DNA of 46,356 nt from Pseudomonas sp. C1C7 (lineage in GTDB: Bacteria > Pseudomonadota > Gammaproteobacteria > Pseudomonadales > Pseudomonadaceae). The position numbers were made by a program, and so were the translations under genes. Below the pieces are notes generated by a model. That model saw only the letters and a program-made list of their open reading frames with translations, made no database searches and was not told where the DNA came from. Below, piece by piece: positions 1-6,968 of this stretch; position 1 is the first letter of the stretch; each line of letters starts with the position of its first letter. The stretch lies in NCBI RefSeq assembly GCF_013359595.1, contig NZ_JABFMP010000046.1, positions 1-46,356 of the forward strand. Reading direction: 5' to 3'.

Positions 1-110
1 CCTGACGTACGGCCCTTCGCTTAGGCTCAGGGTTCCCTCGCTCCGGTCCTGCTCCACTCGGCCTTCCGACGGGGCAGATCAAATTCAAAAGCGAGGCGGC
101 CTACCGGCCT
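1..110 (-). repeat. Left-edge copy of a dispersed Pseudomonas repeat (short form)
   Basis: Read on the minus strand, bases 1-55 match bases 469-522 of the plus strand closely; both begin GAGCAGGACCGG and end CGTCAGG. The match continues on the far side of a gap, where AGGCCGAGTGGAG near base 60 corresponds to AGGCCGAGTGGAG near base 375. The copy here lacks the roughly 85-base palindromic module present in the plus-strand copy. The window edge cuts the element. No convincing reading frame is seen, so I treat it as non-coding repeat. Confidence 0.6.
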
Positions 111-125
111 GGCCACGGTTCTGTA

Positions 126-199
126 TAGGAGCTGCCGAAGGCTGCGATCTTTTGACTTCAAAACCAAAATCAAAAGATCGCAGCCTTCGGCAGCTCCTA
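126..199. repeat. REPIN (long inverted repeat)
   Basis: Two arms of about 30 bases (126-155 and 170-199) are near-perfect reverse complements, each holding the GATCGCAGCCTTCGGCAGCT core, with a short A-rich loop. The same core recurs at 4771-4800, 20119-20143 and 40239-40258. This is a typical extragenic palindrome of the P. fluorescens group. Confidence 0.85.
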
Positions 200-243
200 C
201 AGTGGTTGGGTGTCGATCACAAAAATGGTGAACGACACGAATT

Positions 244-348
244 CCTGTAGGAGCCGAGCTTGCTCGCGATGAACGCCAGAACACCACGGGGCATCAGGCA
301 GCCCGCGTCATCGTTGACGACCATCGCGAGCATGCTCGCTCGTACAGG
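244..348. repeat. REPIN, second sequence family
   Basis: CCTGTAGGAGC followed by a GCTCGCGATG-type arm at the left end is matched in inverted orientation by CATCGCGAGC and GTACAGG at the right end, about 60 bases apart. The GAGC/GCTCGCGA core differs from the family at 126-199 and recurs at 34711-34774 and 39513-39640. Confidence 0.8.
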
Positions 349-359
349 TACACGCGATA

Positions 360-612
360 TTCGCCCCCTCGTGAGGCCGAGTGGAGGTCTTGCGGAGTGG
401 GCAACCCGGCAGGGATGCCGGGTTAGCCGCCCCCGGCCATGGATGGCCGATGGCGGCGGGCCCACGGAGCAGGACCGGAAGGAGGGTATGCCGAGCCTAG
501 GCGAGGCACCGAGCGTCAGGGGCACGAGCGTTTGGTTACTTTGCGCTCTTCAAAGTAACCCGCTGTAAGAGCGGAACCGTAAGTAGCCGTTACCGCAGAA
601 ACGGATATGTAC
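360..612 (+). repeat. Dispersed Pseudomonas repeat (long form) with internal hairpins
   Basis: This stretch carries several palindromes, AACCCGGCAGGGATGCCGGGTT-like near 402-425 and GGTTACTTTG...CAAAGTAACC near 533-560, followed by a GTAAGAGCGGAACC block. From memory such blocks recur many times in Pseudomonas genomes. An open frame crosses it, but it has no recognisable domain and overlaps the hairpins, so I do not call a gene. Bases 613-714 hold AT-richer sequence in which I see nothing definite. Confidence 0.55.
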
Positions 613-713
613 TCAATAAAAACCAATCGCGAGCAGGCTCGATCCCACAATAACCACGCTGCCCAAACCAACTCGCAATCTCAATCCAACAACATCATCA
701 AAAAACAAGCGCG

Positions 714-740
714 CAAAAAAAGGGGCAACCGAAGTTGCCC
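714..740 (-). terminator. Rho-independent terminator of ccoM
   Basis: A perfect 7-bp stem (GGGCAAC 723-729, GTTGCCC 734-740) with a CGAA loop is followed on the minus strand by a run of seven to eight T (714-721). It lies 36 bases past the ccoM stop codon. Confidence 0.85.
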
Positions 741-775
741 AAAATGCCTTGCGTGCTCATTACATCCAGAAAGAA

Positions 776-892
776 CTACGGTTTCTTCCGTTTGTGCGAA
801 TCCTTCCAGATAAAAAATCCAAATCCTGCAAAAAACATCAGCATGAGGCTGACGGTCAGCACTCCGGCGATCACCACGTTGTCGAAAAACAT
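776..892 (-). CDS. ccoM: cbb3-type cytochrome c oxidase small subunit CcoM
   Basis: A 38-residue protein starting MFFDNVVIAG, with one hydrophobic helix (about residues 6-29) and a basic tail FIWKDSHKRKKP. Length, the MFFDNVVIAG start and the FIWKDS motif match CcoM, the single-span subunit found in the P. stutzeri cbb3 oxidase structure, which helps assemble and stabilise that high-affinity terminal oxidase in the inner membrane. It is easy to miss because of its size. The start is set by AGGAG seven bases upstream. It stands apart from any ccoNOQP genes in this window and forms its own unit, with an Anr-type box 66 bases upstream and an intrinsic terminator downstream, which fits induction at low oxygen. 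Recognition is from memory of the family. Confidence 0.88.
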   Translation of the reverse strand: MFFDNVVIAGVLTVSLMLMFFAGFGFFIWKDSHKRKKP

Positions 893-957
893 GACGCGTC
901 TCCTGCGGTTGCCTTGTTGCGATGGGGATAAGTTAACCAATCGCGCAGGAGGAAATA

Positions 958-971
958 TTGACCGGGATCAA
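958..971 (-). promoter_or_regulatory. Anr/FNR box upstream of ccoM
   Basis: On the minus strand the sequence is TTGATCCCGGTCAA, matching the TTGAT-N4-ATCAA consensus in 9 of 10 fixed positions. If the box is centred at -41.5, as in class II FNR/Anr promoters, the -10 element should fall at about 930-935, where TAACTT is found. The layout therefore supports an Anr-activated promoter for ccoM. Confidence 0.75.
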
Positions 972-1037
972 TGTTGCCCGGGACCGGGCATAAAGGAGGG
1001 GAAAACTGAGCTGCATCAATGGATGCAGGGGGAATGA

Positions 1038-1211
1038 TCAACGCTTTTTCGGCTTGCTCTTGGACGGGTTCTTCGACTTTTTCTTCGCCTTGCCCAGAGG
1101 CATGGCCTGCTCGAACGCCTGGCGCACTTCATTCAGGCGCTTTTCGTTGAGGTCATGGACACGCTTGGCGCGTTCGGCGTTGAGGTCGATCAGTTTGTCG
1201 TCTTGGCTCAT
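1038..1211 (-). CDS. Small charged hypothetical protein, conserved in Pseudomonas
   Basis: A 57-residue protein, MSQDDKLIDLNAERAKRVHD..., predicted to be helical in its first two thirds and ending in a very basic tail rich in Lys, Ser and Pro (KAKKKSKNPSKSKPKKR). It has no signal peptide or membrane span. The frame stays open to 1334, but the upstream residues look unlike protein and the MSQDD start resembles homologues I remember, so I chose 1211. There is no clear ribosome-binding site. The basic tail suggests nucleic-acid or ribosome contact, but that is inference and the function is unknown. Confidence 0.7.
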   Translation of the reverse strand: MSQDDKLIDLNAERAKRVHDLNEKRLNEVRQAFEQAMPLGKAKKKSKNPSKSKPKKR

Positions 1212-1312
1212 GGCGTTGGGTGCATCGCTTGAAATGAAGTTCAGATGCCGCGTCAAACGGGCAGGATTGCCCCAATAATGCGGCCTGACGGCGGCGCTGA
1301 CCAGACGCAAGC

Positions 1313-1654
1313 TCAAATCTCGATATCGACCCACAGCCCCTGGCGCGGCTGATCTTCCATCAACGGCGCAACCGGCACGGTGTTGTCGGCGTTGAGTTCG
1401 GTGCCGGGAATCGCCAGGTGGGCTTCGGGATCCTCATCGGCCTCGCGGCGGCGACGTTCGCGTTCCTGCTTTTTGCGTTGTTCTTCACGCAACAGCAGCA
1501 CGGCTTCTTCAGGATCGCGGTTTTTCAGGTCGATGGTGCTGTCGGTGGAACTCTCCTGCATCGGCACCACGGGTGCGATGTCCGGGCGCGGGCGGATCGG
1601 ATCGTGCTGGGAAGTGACCGGCACGGCACTCAGGGGGAGCATCGGTGGCAGCAT
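1313..1654 (-). CDS. Hypothetical protein with charged coiled-coil centre
   Basis: A 113-residue protein. The N-terminus is Pro-rich (MLPPMLPLSAVPVT). The middle is strongly charged and probably helical (RDPEEAVLLLREEQRKKQERERRRREADEDPE), and the C-terminus ends PRQGLWVDIEI. The start at 1654 is supported by AGGAG eight bases upstream; the frame opens earlier but without a ribosome-binding site. Homologues occur widely in Pseudomonas. I recall some being labelled aspartate-semialdehyde dehydrogenase, which this short sequence cannot be, since it has no Rossmann fold or catalytic Cys. Function unknown. It is followed by the small gene at 1038-1211 on the same strand. Confidence 0.72.
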   Translation of the reverse strand: MLPPMLPLSAVPVTSQHDPIRPRPDIAPVVPMQESSTDSTIDLKNRDPEEAVLLLREEQRKKQERERRRREADEDPEAHLAIPGTELNADNTVPVAPLMEDQPRQGLWVDIEI

Positions 1655-1759
1655 AATTTTTAGTCTCCTGTCAGTCAGGATGTCGGCTGCGGTGGAGGCG
1701 ACTTGAGCCATCGGTCGCAAACTGTGAGCCATTTGGCACTGTTCGGGGCGTCAACGTCT

Positions 1760-1810
1760 ACGATCTTTTGAGGTCTTTACAATCAAAAGACCGCCGCCTA
1801 CAGCGCAGGT
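1760..1810. repeat. Degenerate REP sequence
   Basis: GATCTTTTGAgg is followed 11 bases later by its inverted partner TCAAAAGA and a worn CGCCGCCTACAG end. It looks like a decayed copy of the REP family seen at 126-199. It lies in the rapA upstream region. Confidence 0.5.
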
Positions 1811-1878
1811 ATTCCTTTGGTCTTGGAGACCTGATTCCGTTAACATAGCCCGCTTTTTCAAGGTGGGAGTCAGGCAGC

Positions 1879-4725
1879 ATGGCGCAGCAGTATCAACCGG
1901 GGCAACGCTGGATCAGTGACAGCGAAGCGGAGTTGGGTTTGGGCACCGTTCTGGCACAGGACGGCCGCTTGTTGACCGTGCTCTACCCGGCCACTGGCGA
2001 CACCCGCCAGTACGCGCTACGGAATGCGCCCCTCACCCGCGTGCGGTTCTCGCCGGGTGACACCATCACTCACTTCGAAGGCTGGAAACTGACCGTCCGC
2101 GAAGTCGATGACATGGACGGCCTGCTGGTTTACCACGGCCTGAATGCGCAGAACGAACCGGTCACCCTGCCGGAAACCCAACTGTCGAACTTCATCCAGT
2201 TCCGTCTGGCCAGCGACCGCCTGTTCGCCGGGCAAATCGACCCGCTGGCCTGGTTCTCCCTGCGCTACCACACCCTGGAACACACCAGCCGCCAGCTGCA
2301 GTCCTCGCTGTGGGGTCTGGGTGGCGTGCGCGCGCAACCGATCGCGCACCAATTGCACATCGCCCGGGAAGTCGCCGACCGTATCGCGCCGCGGGTTCTG
2401 CTGGCGGACGAAGTGGGCCTGGGTAAAACCATCGAAGCCGGCCTGGTGATCCATCGCCAGCTGCTGTCGGGCCGCGCCAATCGCGTACTGATCCTGGTAC
2501 CGGAAAACCTCCAGCACCAGTGGCTGGTGGAGATGCGCCGCCGCTTCAACCTGCAAGTCGCGCTGTTCGACGAAGAACGCTTCATCGAAAGCGATGCCTC
2601 GAACCCGTTCGAAGACACTCAACTGGCGCTTGTCGCGCTGGAGTGGCTGGTGGACGACGAGAAGGCCCAGGACGCGCTGTTCGCCGCCGGCTGGGACCTG
2701 ATGGTGGTCGACGAAGCCCACCACCTGGTGTGGCACGAAGACCAGGTCAGCCCTGAATATTCGCTGGTCGAGCAACTGGCCGAAACCATTCCCGGCGTGC
2801 TGCTGCTGACCGCCACCCCGGAACAACTGGGCCAGGACAGCCACTTCGCCCGTCTGCGCCTGCTCGATCCGAACCGTTTCCACGACCTGAACGCCTTCCG
2901 CGCCGAAAGCGAAAACTATCGCCCGGTGGCCGAGGCCGTTCAGGAGCTGCTCGAACAGGGTCGCCTGTCGCCCAAAGCGCACCAGACCATCAACGGTTTC
3001 CTGGGCAACGAAGGTGAAGCCTTGCTGGCCGCGGTCAACGACGGCGACACCGAAGCCAGCGCCCGCCTGGTGCGCGAACTGCTGGACCGCCACGGCACAG
3101 GCCGCGTGCTGTTCCGTAACACCCGCGCCGCCGTGCAGGGTTTCCCGGAGCGCAAGCTGCACCCCTACCCGCTGCCGTGCCCGGACGAATACCTCGAACT
3201 GCCGCTGGGCGAGCACGCCGAGCTGTACCCGGAAGTCAGCTTCCAGGCCCAGCCGGACGCCAACGAAGAAGATCGCTGGTGGAAATTCGATCCGCGCGTC
3301 GAGTGGCTGATCGACCAGTTGAAAATGCTCAAGCGCACCAAAGTGCTGGTGATCTGCGCCCACGCCGAAACCGCCATGGATCTGGAAGACGCCCTGCGCG
3401 TGCGTTCCGGCATCCCGGCCACGGTATTCCACGAGGGCATGAACATCCTCGAGCGTGACCGCGCCGCCGCCTACTTCGCCGACGAAGAGTTCGGCGCGCA
3501 AGTGCTGATCTGCTCGGAAATCGGCAGTGAAGGCCGCAACTTCCAGTTCTCCCATCACCTGGTGCTGTTCGACCTGCCGTCCCACCCGGACCTGCTGGAA
3601 CAACGTATCGGTCGTCTGGACCGGATCGGCCAGAAGCACACCATCCAACTGCATGTGCCGTACTTGGAAACCAGCCCGCAAGAGCGTCTGTTCCAGTGGT
3701 ACCACGAAGCGCTGAACGCCTTCCTCGCCACCTGCCCGACCGGCAACGCCCTGCAGCATCAGTTCGGCCCGCGCCTGCTGCCGCTGCTGGAAGAGGCCGA
3801 CGACAGTCAATGGCAAGCCCTGATCGACGAAGCCCGCTCCGAGCGCGAGCGTCTGGAAGCCGAACTGCATACCGGTCGCGACCGTTTGCTGGAGCTCAAC
3901 TCCGGCGGCGCTGGCGAAGGCGAAGCGCTGGTAGAGGCAATTCTCGAGCAGGATGACCAGTTCGCCCTGCCGATCTACATGGAAACCCTGTTCGACGCCT
4001 TCGGTATCGACAGTGAGGACCATTCGGAAAACGCCCTGATCCTCAAACCGAGCGAAAAAATGCTCGATGCCAGCTTCCCGCTGGGCGACGACGAAGGCGT
4101 GACCATCACCTACGACCGCAGCCAGGCGCTGTCGCGCGAAGACATGCAGTTCATCACCTGGGAACACCCGATGGTGCAGGGCGGCATGGATCTGGTGCTG
4201 TCCGGTTCGATGGGCAACACCGCCGTGGCACTGATCAAGAACAAGGCGCTGAAACCCGGCACCGTGTTGCTGGAACTGCTCTACGTCAGCGAGGTGGTGG
4301 CCCCGCGCTCGCTGCAACTGGGCCGTTACCTGCCGCCGGCGGCCCTGCGCTGCCTGCTCGACGCCAACGGCAATGACCTGTCGGCTCGGGTCGCGTTCGA
4401 GACACTGAACGATCAACTCGAAAGCGTACCGCGCGCCAGCGCCAACAAATTCATCCAGGCCCAGCGCGATCAGCTGACGCCACGGATCAATGCCGGTGAA
4501 GACAAGGTTTTCCCGCGTCACGCCGAGCGTGTGGCGGAGGCACAACGTCGACTGGCCGCCGATACCGATGAGGAACTGGCACGCCTGACCGCGTTGCAAG
4601 CGGTCAACCCGACGGTGCGTGACAGCGAACTGGTTGCCTTGCGCAAACAGCGCGAGCAAGGCCTGGCCATGCTCGACAAGGCGGCGCTGCGCCTGGAAGC
4701 GATTCGGGTGCTGGTGGCGGGCTGA
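1879..4725 (+). CDS. rapA: RNA polymerase-associated SWI2/SNF2 ATPase RapA (HepA)
   Basis: A 948-residue protein, close to the E. coli RapA length of 968. RapA is a Swi2/Snf2 translocase that binds core RNA polymerase and recycles stalled or post-termination complexes. The N-terminal Tudor-like part (GQRWISDSEAELGLGTVL) is followed by helicase motif I DEVGLGKT (177-184), motif II DEAH (278-281) and the C-terminal helicase lobe, with GSEGRNFQ and QRIGRLDRIGQ (about 575-585). The C-terminal 350 residues match the RapA-specific region. The start is supported by GGGAG nine bases upstream. The gene is monocistronic, with a strong terminator just after the stop. A 905-residue antisense frame across it is a GC-bias artefact. 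Confidence 0.97.
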   Translation: MAQQYQPGQRWISDSEAELGLGTVLAQDGRLLTVLYPATGDTRQYALRNAPLTRVRFSPGDTITHFEGWKLTVREVDDMDGLLVYHGLNAQNEPVTLPETQLSNFIQFRLASDRLFAGQIDPLAWFSLRYHTLEHTSRQLQSSLWGLGGVRAQPIAHQLHIAREVADRIAPRVLLADEVGLGKTIEAGLVIHRQLLSGRANRVLILVPENLQHQWLVEMRRRFNLQVALFDEERFIESDASNPFEDTQLALVALEWLVDDEKAQDALFAAGWDLMVVDEAHHLVWHEDQVSPEYSLVEQLAETIPGVLLLTATPEQLGQDSHFARLRLLDPNRFHDLNAFRAESENYRPVAEAVQELLEQGRLSPKAHQTINGFLGNEGEALLAAVNDGDTEASARLVRELLDRHGTGRVLFRNTRAAVQGFPERKLHPYPLPCPDEYLELPLGEHAELYPEVSFQAQPDANEEDRWWKFDPRVEWLIDQLKMLKRTKVLVICAHAETAMDLEDALRVRSGIPATVFHEGMNILERDRAAAYFADEEFGAQVLICSEIGSEGRNFQFSHHLVLFDLPSHPDLLEQRIGRLDRIGQKHTIQLHVPYLETSPQERLFQWYHEALNAFLATCPTGNALQHQFGPRLLPLLEEADDSQWQALIDEARSERERLEAELHTGRDRLLELNSGGAGEGEALVEAILEQDDQFALPIYMETLFDAFGIDSEDHSENALILKPSEKMLDASFPLGDDEGVTITYDRSQALSREDMQFITWEHPMVQGGMDLVLSGSMGNTAVALIKNKALKPGTVLLELLYVSEVVAPRSLQLGRYLPPAALRCLLDANGNDLSARVAFETLNDQLESVPRASANKFIQAQRDQLTPRINAGEDKVFPRHAERVAEAQRRLAADTDEELARLTALQAVNPTVRDSELVALRKQREQGLAMLDKAALRLEAIRVLVAG

Positions 4726-4741
4726 TCCCCACATAACGAAG

Positions 4742-4770
4742 AAGGCCCGCGCAATGCGGGCCTTCTTTTT
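4742..4770 (+). terminator. Rho-independent terminator of rapA
   Basis: A 9-bp GC-rich stem, AAGGCCCGC (4742-4750) and GCGGGCCTT (4756-4764), is followed by CTTTTT. It may work weakly in the opposite direction for the MFS gene that converges on it. Confidence 0.9.
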
Positions 4771-4800
4771 AAAAGATCGCAGCCTTCGGCAGCTCCTACA
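4771..4800. repeat. Single REP sequence
   Basis: Bases AAGATCGCAGCCTTCGG and the following CAGCTCCTACA are the same core as each arm of the REPIN at 126-199. It is a solo copy between the convergent rapA and MFS genes. Confidence 0.8.
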
Positions 4801-4818
4801 GGGGGCGCAAAACTGCTT

Positions 4819-6165
4819 TTACGCCGTCACACCCTCAACCTGCGGCGCAACCACCCCCAACCCGTCCTTCATCCGCTTGGCATCGCGCACAAAACACCGC
4901 GACGCCAGCACCAGAAACACCATGGTGAAAAACAGCGCCACCGGGATCAGGTACATCGCGTCATGCAGGCCGACGGCCTTGAACGCCTCGGTCATTTGCT
5001 CGGCGCCCGCCGAGAGCATGGCGGTGTGCGCAAAGTGGTCGGACAAGGCACCCACCACCACCGGCCCCAGGCCGCCACCCAACAGATACAGACCGGCGAA
5101 GAACAGCGCCATTGCCGTTGCCCGCAGGCGCGGCTCGACCACGTCCTGGATCGCCGTGTAAACGCAGGTGTAGAAGTTGTACGCAAACAGCCAGCCCACA
5201 CTGAACACCGCGACGAACACGCCGATCTCGATCCGCCCCGAGTGCAGCGCCCAGGCCGTGCACAGGGTGGAAATGATCAGGCTGAAGGCGGCGAACAGCA
5301 GGCGACCATTGGCCACCCGTTGGTGAATCTTGTCGGCGACCCAGCCGCCCAAGGTCAGGCCCACCAGACCGGTCACGCCGACGATGATCCCGGTCGCCAC
5401 CGCAGCCTCCTGCAACGGCAACAGGAAATAACGCTGCAGCATCGGCACCAGGAACGAATTGCAGGCGTAGGTCGCGAAGTTGAAGCACAACCCGGCCAGT
5501 ACCAGCCACAGGAAGGTCGGCACCGCGAGGACACGGCGGATCGGCCGGTCGACCTTCTCCTGGGACACCTGCACGCTTTCGGCGGCGCCGCGCTTGGGTT
5601 CCTTGATGTAGAACATGAACACCGCCAGGATCAGCCCCGGCACCGCGGCGATGAAGAACGGCGCACGCCAGCTGTCGAACGCCTTGACCATCGCGCCGAT
5701 GGTGAAGAACGCCAGCAACAGCCCCAGCGGCAGGCCGAGCATGAAAATCCCCATGGCCCGGGCCCGACGATGCGCTGGAAACAGGTCGCCGATCAACGAG
5801 TTGGCGGCCGGTGCGTAACTCGCTTCACCGATGCCGATGCCCATGCGCACGATCAGGAAGCTCCAGAAACTGCCGACCATGCCGTTGACGGCGGTCAACC
5901 CGCTCCAGGCCGCCAGCCCCCAGCCCATCAACTTGCTGCGCGATCCGGTATCGGCCATCCGCCCCAGGGGCAGGCCGGCGATCGCGTAGACAATGGTGAA
6001 GGCGGTGCCGATGATCCCCAGCTGAAAGTCGCTGAGATGCCATTCCATGCGGATCGGCTCGATGATGATGGCGGGAATGGTGCGGTCGAAGAAATTGAAC
6101 AGGTTGGCCAGGAACAGCAGGAACAGAATGCGCCAGGCATTCGCCGCTTGGGTCGAGTTCTGCAT
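4819..6165 (-). CDS. Spinster-family MFS transporter
   Basis: A 448-residue, very hydrophobic protein with about 12 predicted membrane spans, placing it in the inner membrane. It has the MFS signature after helix 2 (PLGRMADTGSRSKLMGWGLAAW), and the FNFFDRTIPAIIIEPI N-terminal helix is typical of spinster-like permeases. The start at 6165 (MQNSTQAANAW) places a short polar N-terminus before helix 1; the open frame extends to 6234 but reads through implausible residues. The substrate cannot be told from sequence. Spinster relatives carry lipids, sugars or organic acids. It is transcribed convergently with rapA and has no operon partner, and the 5' region holds no clear operator. Confidence 0.85.
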   Translation of the reverse strand: MQNSTQAANAWRILFLLFLANLFNFFDRTIPAIIIEPIRMEWHLSDFQLGIIGTAFTIVYAIAGLPLGRMADTGSRSKLMGWGLAAWSGLTAVNGMVGSFWSFLIVRMGIGIGEASYAPAANSLIGDLFPAHRRARAMGIFMLGLPLGLLLAFFTIGAMVKAFDSWRAPFFIAAVPGLILAVFMFYIKEPKRGAAESVQVSQEKVDRPIRRVLAVPTFLWLVLAGLCFNFATYACNSFLVPMLQRYFLLPLQEAAVATGIIVGVTGLVGLTLGGWVADKIHQRVANGRLLFAAFSLIISTLCTAWALHSGRIEIGVFVAVFSVGWLFAYNFYTCVYTAIQDVVEPRLRATAMALFFAGLYLLGGGLGPVVVGALSDHFAHTAMLSAGAEQMTEAFKAVGLHDAMYLIPVALFFTMVFLVLASRCFVRDAKRMKDGLGVVAPQVEGVTA

Positions 6166-6469
6166 GGGTCCGTCTCTTTTATTGTTATGGGGGCGTCGCT
6201 TCCCCGGAATCTGCAATCTAGACAGGCCCGCCACGACTGTCTGTAATTATTCGTAAGGCTGATACCTGTCCATGGCGAACTCAGGCCGCAATGCTCGCGC
6301 CTCCTGGTAGTCGAGGCCCAATGTCCACGGGGCCCAAGTGCCGGAATCGACCGCACGTCCAGCCACTGAAAAATACCTGTGCGCCCCCCTATCCAAGCCG
6401 CTGGCGAAGCCTAGAATAGCGACCTTGTCAGCCCCTCCGGCCTCCTCACTCTTCCTTAGATAAATACCC
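6166..6469. other. Intergenic region between divergent MFS and YkgJ-type genes
   Basis: About 300 bases without a supported gene. It must hold the promoters of both flanking divergent genes. I see no REP, no convincing palindrome and no ribosome-binding site that would support the short frames present. Confidence 0.5.
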
Positions 6470-6820
6470 ATGTCCGATGTCAGTCCGTGTCTGAATTGCG
6501 GTGCCTGCTGTTCCTATTTTCGCGTGTCATTTTTCTGGGGTGAATGCGCTTCGTCCGGAGGGACGGTGCCCGACGATCTCGTCGAACAGATCACGCCCAG
6601 CCGCGTCGCGATGCTGGGCACGAACTGCAAACCGGCTCGCTGCATCAGCCTGGACGGGGAAGTCGGCAGCGAAGTGAAATGCACGATCTACGATCAGCGC
6701 TCGACCCCTTGTCGGGAATTCGAGGCATCCTGGGTCGATGGCCAGGTCAATACCGATTGTGACGCCGCGCGCGCGGCCTTCGGCCTGCCACCACTGGAGC
6801 CTGCGGCTCACGGCGTTTAG
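6470..6820 (+). CDS. YkgJ-family cysteine-cluster protein
   Basis: A 116-residue protein with the YkgJ-type Cys pattern: CLNCGACCSYFR near the N-terminus, then CKPARC, VKCTIYDQRSTPCREF and a late Cys in NTDCDAARAAFGL. These eight or nine cysteines are the expected ligands for a zinc or Fe-S centre. Family members are small and cytosolic and their biochemical role is undefined. No Shine-Dalgarno is obvious before the ATG (TAAATACCCATG), so initiation may be weak or leaderless. It precedes the signalling gene but is separated from it by about 150 bases containing inverted repeats, so co-transcription is uncertain. Confidence 0.85.
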   Translation: MSDVSPCLNCGACCSYFRVSFFWGECASSGGTVPDDLVEQITPSRVAMLGTNCKPARCISLDGEVGSEVKCTIYDQRSTPCREFEASWVDGQVNTDCDAARAAFGLPPLEPAAHGV

Positions 6821-6837
6821 CGACAAAGCACCGAAGA

Positions 6838-6885
6838 TTTAGCGCCGATCGCTATTGGATTAATACCAAAATGTTTGGCGCTAAA
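6838..6885. promoter_or_regulatory. Inverted repeat TTTAGCGCC...GGCGCTAAA upstream of the MHYT gene
   Basis: Perfect 9-base arms (6838-6846 and 6877-6885) lie 30 bases apart, about 90 bases before the signalling gene. A third half-site, TTTAGCGACAAAG, overlaps the end of the preceding gene near 6817 and resembles the right arm read on the minus strand, TTTAGCGCCAAAC. It could be an operator pair; I do not recognise the regulator. Confidence 0.4.
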
Positions 6886-6968
6886 GTGCCATCACCCCTT
6901 GCACCCCGTTTCCGCCCTCTATACTCCATGACACTCTCCGGTGTCCTTGCGCCGGTCACGGCAACGAC

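Noticed and set aside
260..568. 102-codon frame through the left repeat cluster
   Set aside because: It crosses a REPIN and hairpins of a dispersed repeat, and there is no recognisable domain or ribosome-binding site.
735..1037. Plus-strand 100-codon frame opposite ccoM
   Set aside because: It overlaps ccoM, its terminator and the Anr box on the other strand, all of which are better supported.
2017..4734. 905-codon open frame antisense to rapA
   Set aside because: It mirrors rapA codon bias in GC-rich DNA. It has no ribosome-binding site and no domain, and its composition is rich in Gln, His, Gly and Val, as expected of a complementary frame.
6247..6471. 74-codon minus-strand frame between the MFS and YkgJ genes
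   Set aside because: No ribosome-binding site, no recognisable motif, and it overlaps the promoter region of two divergent genes.
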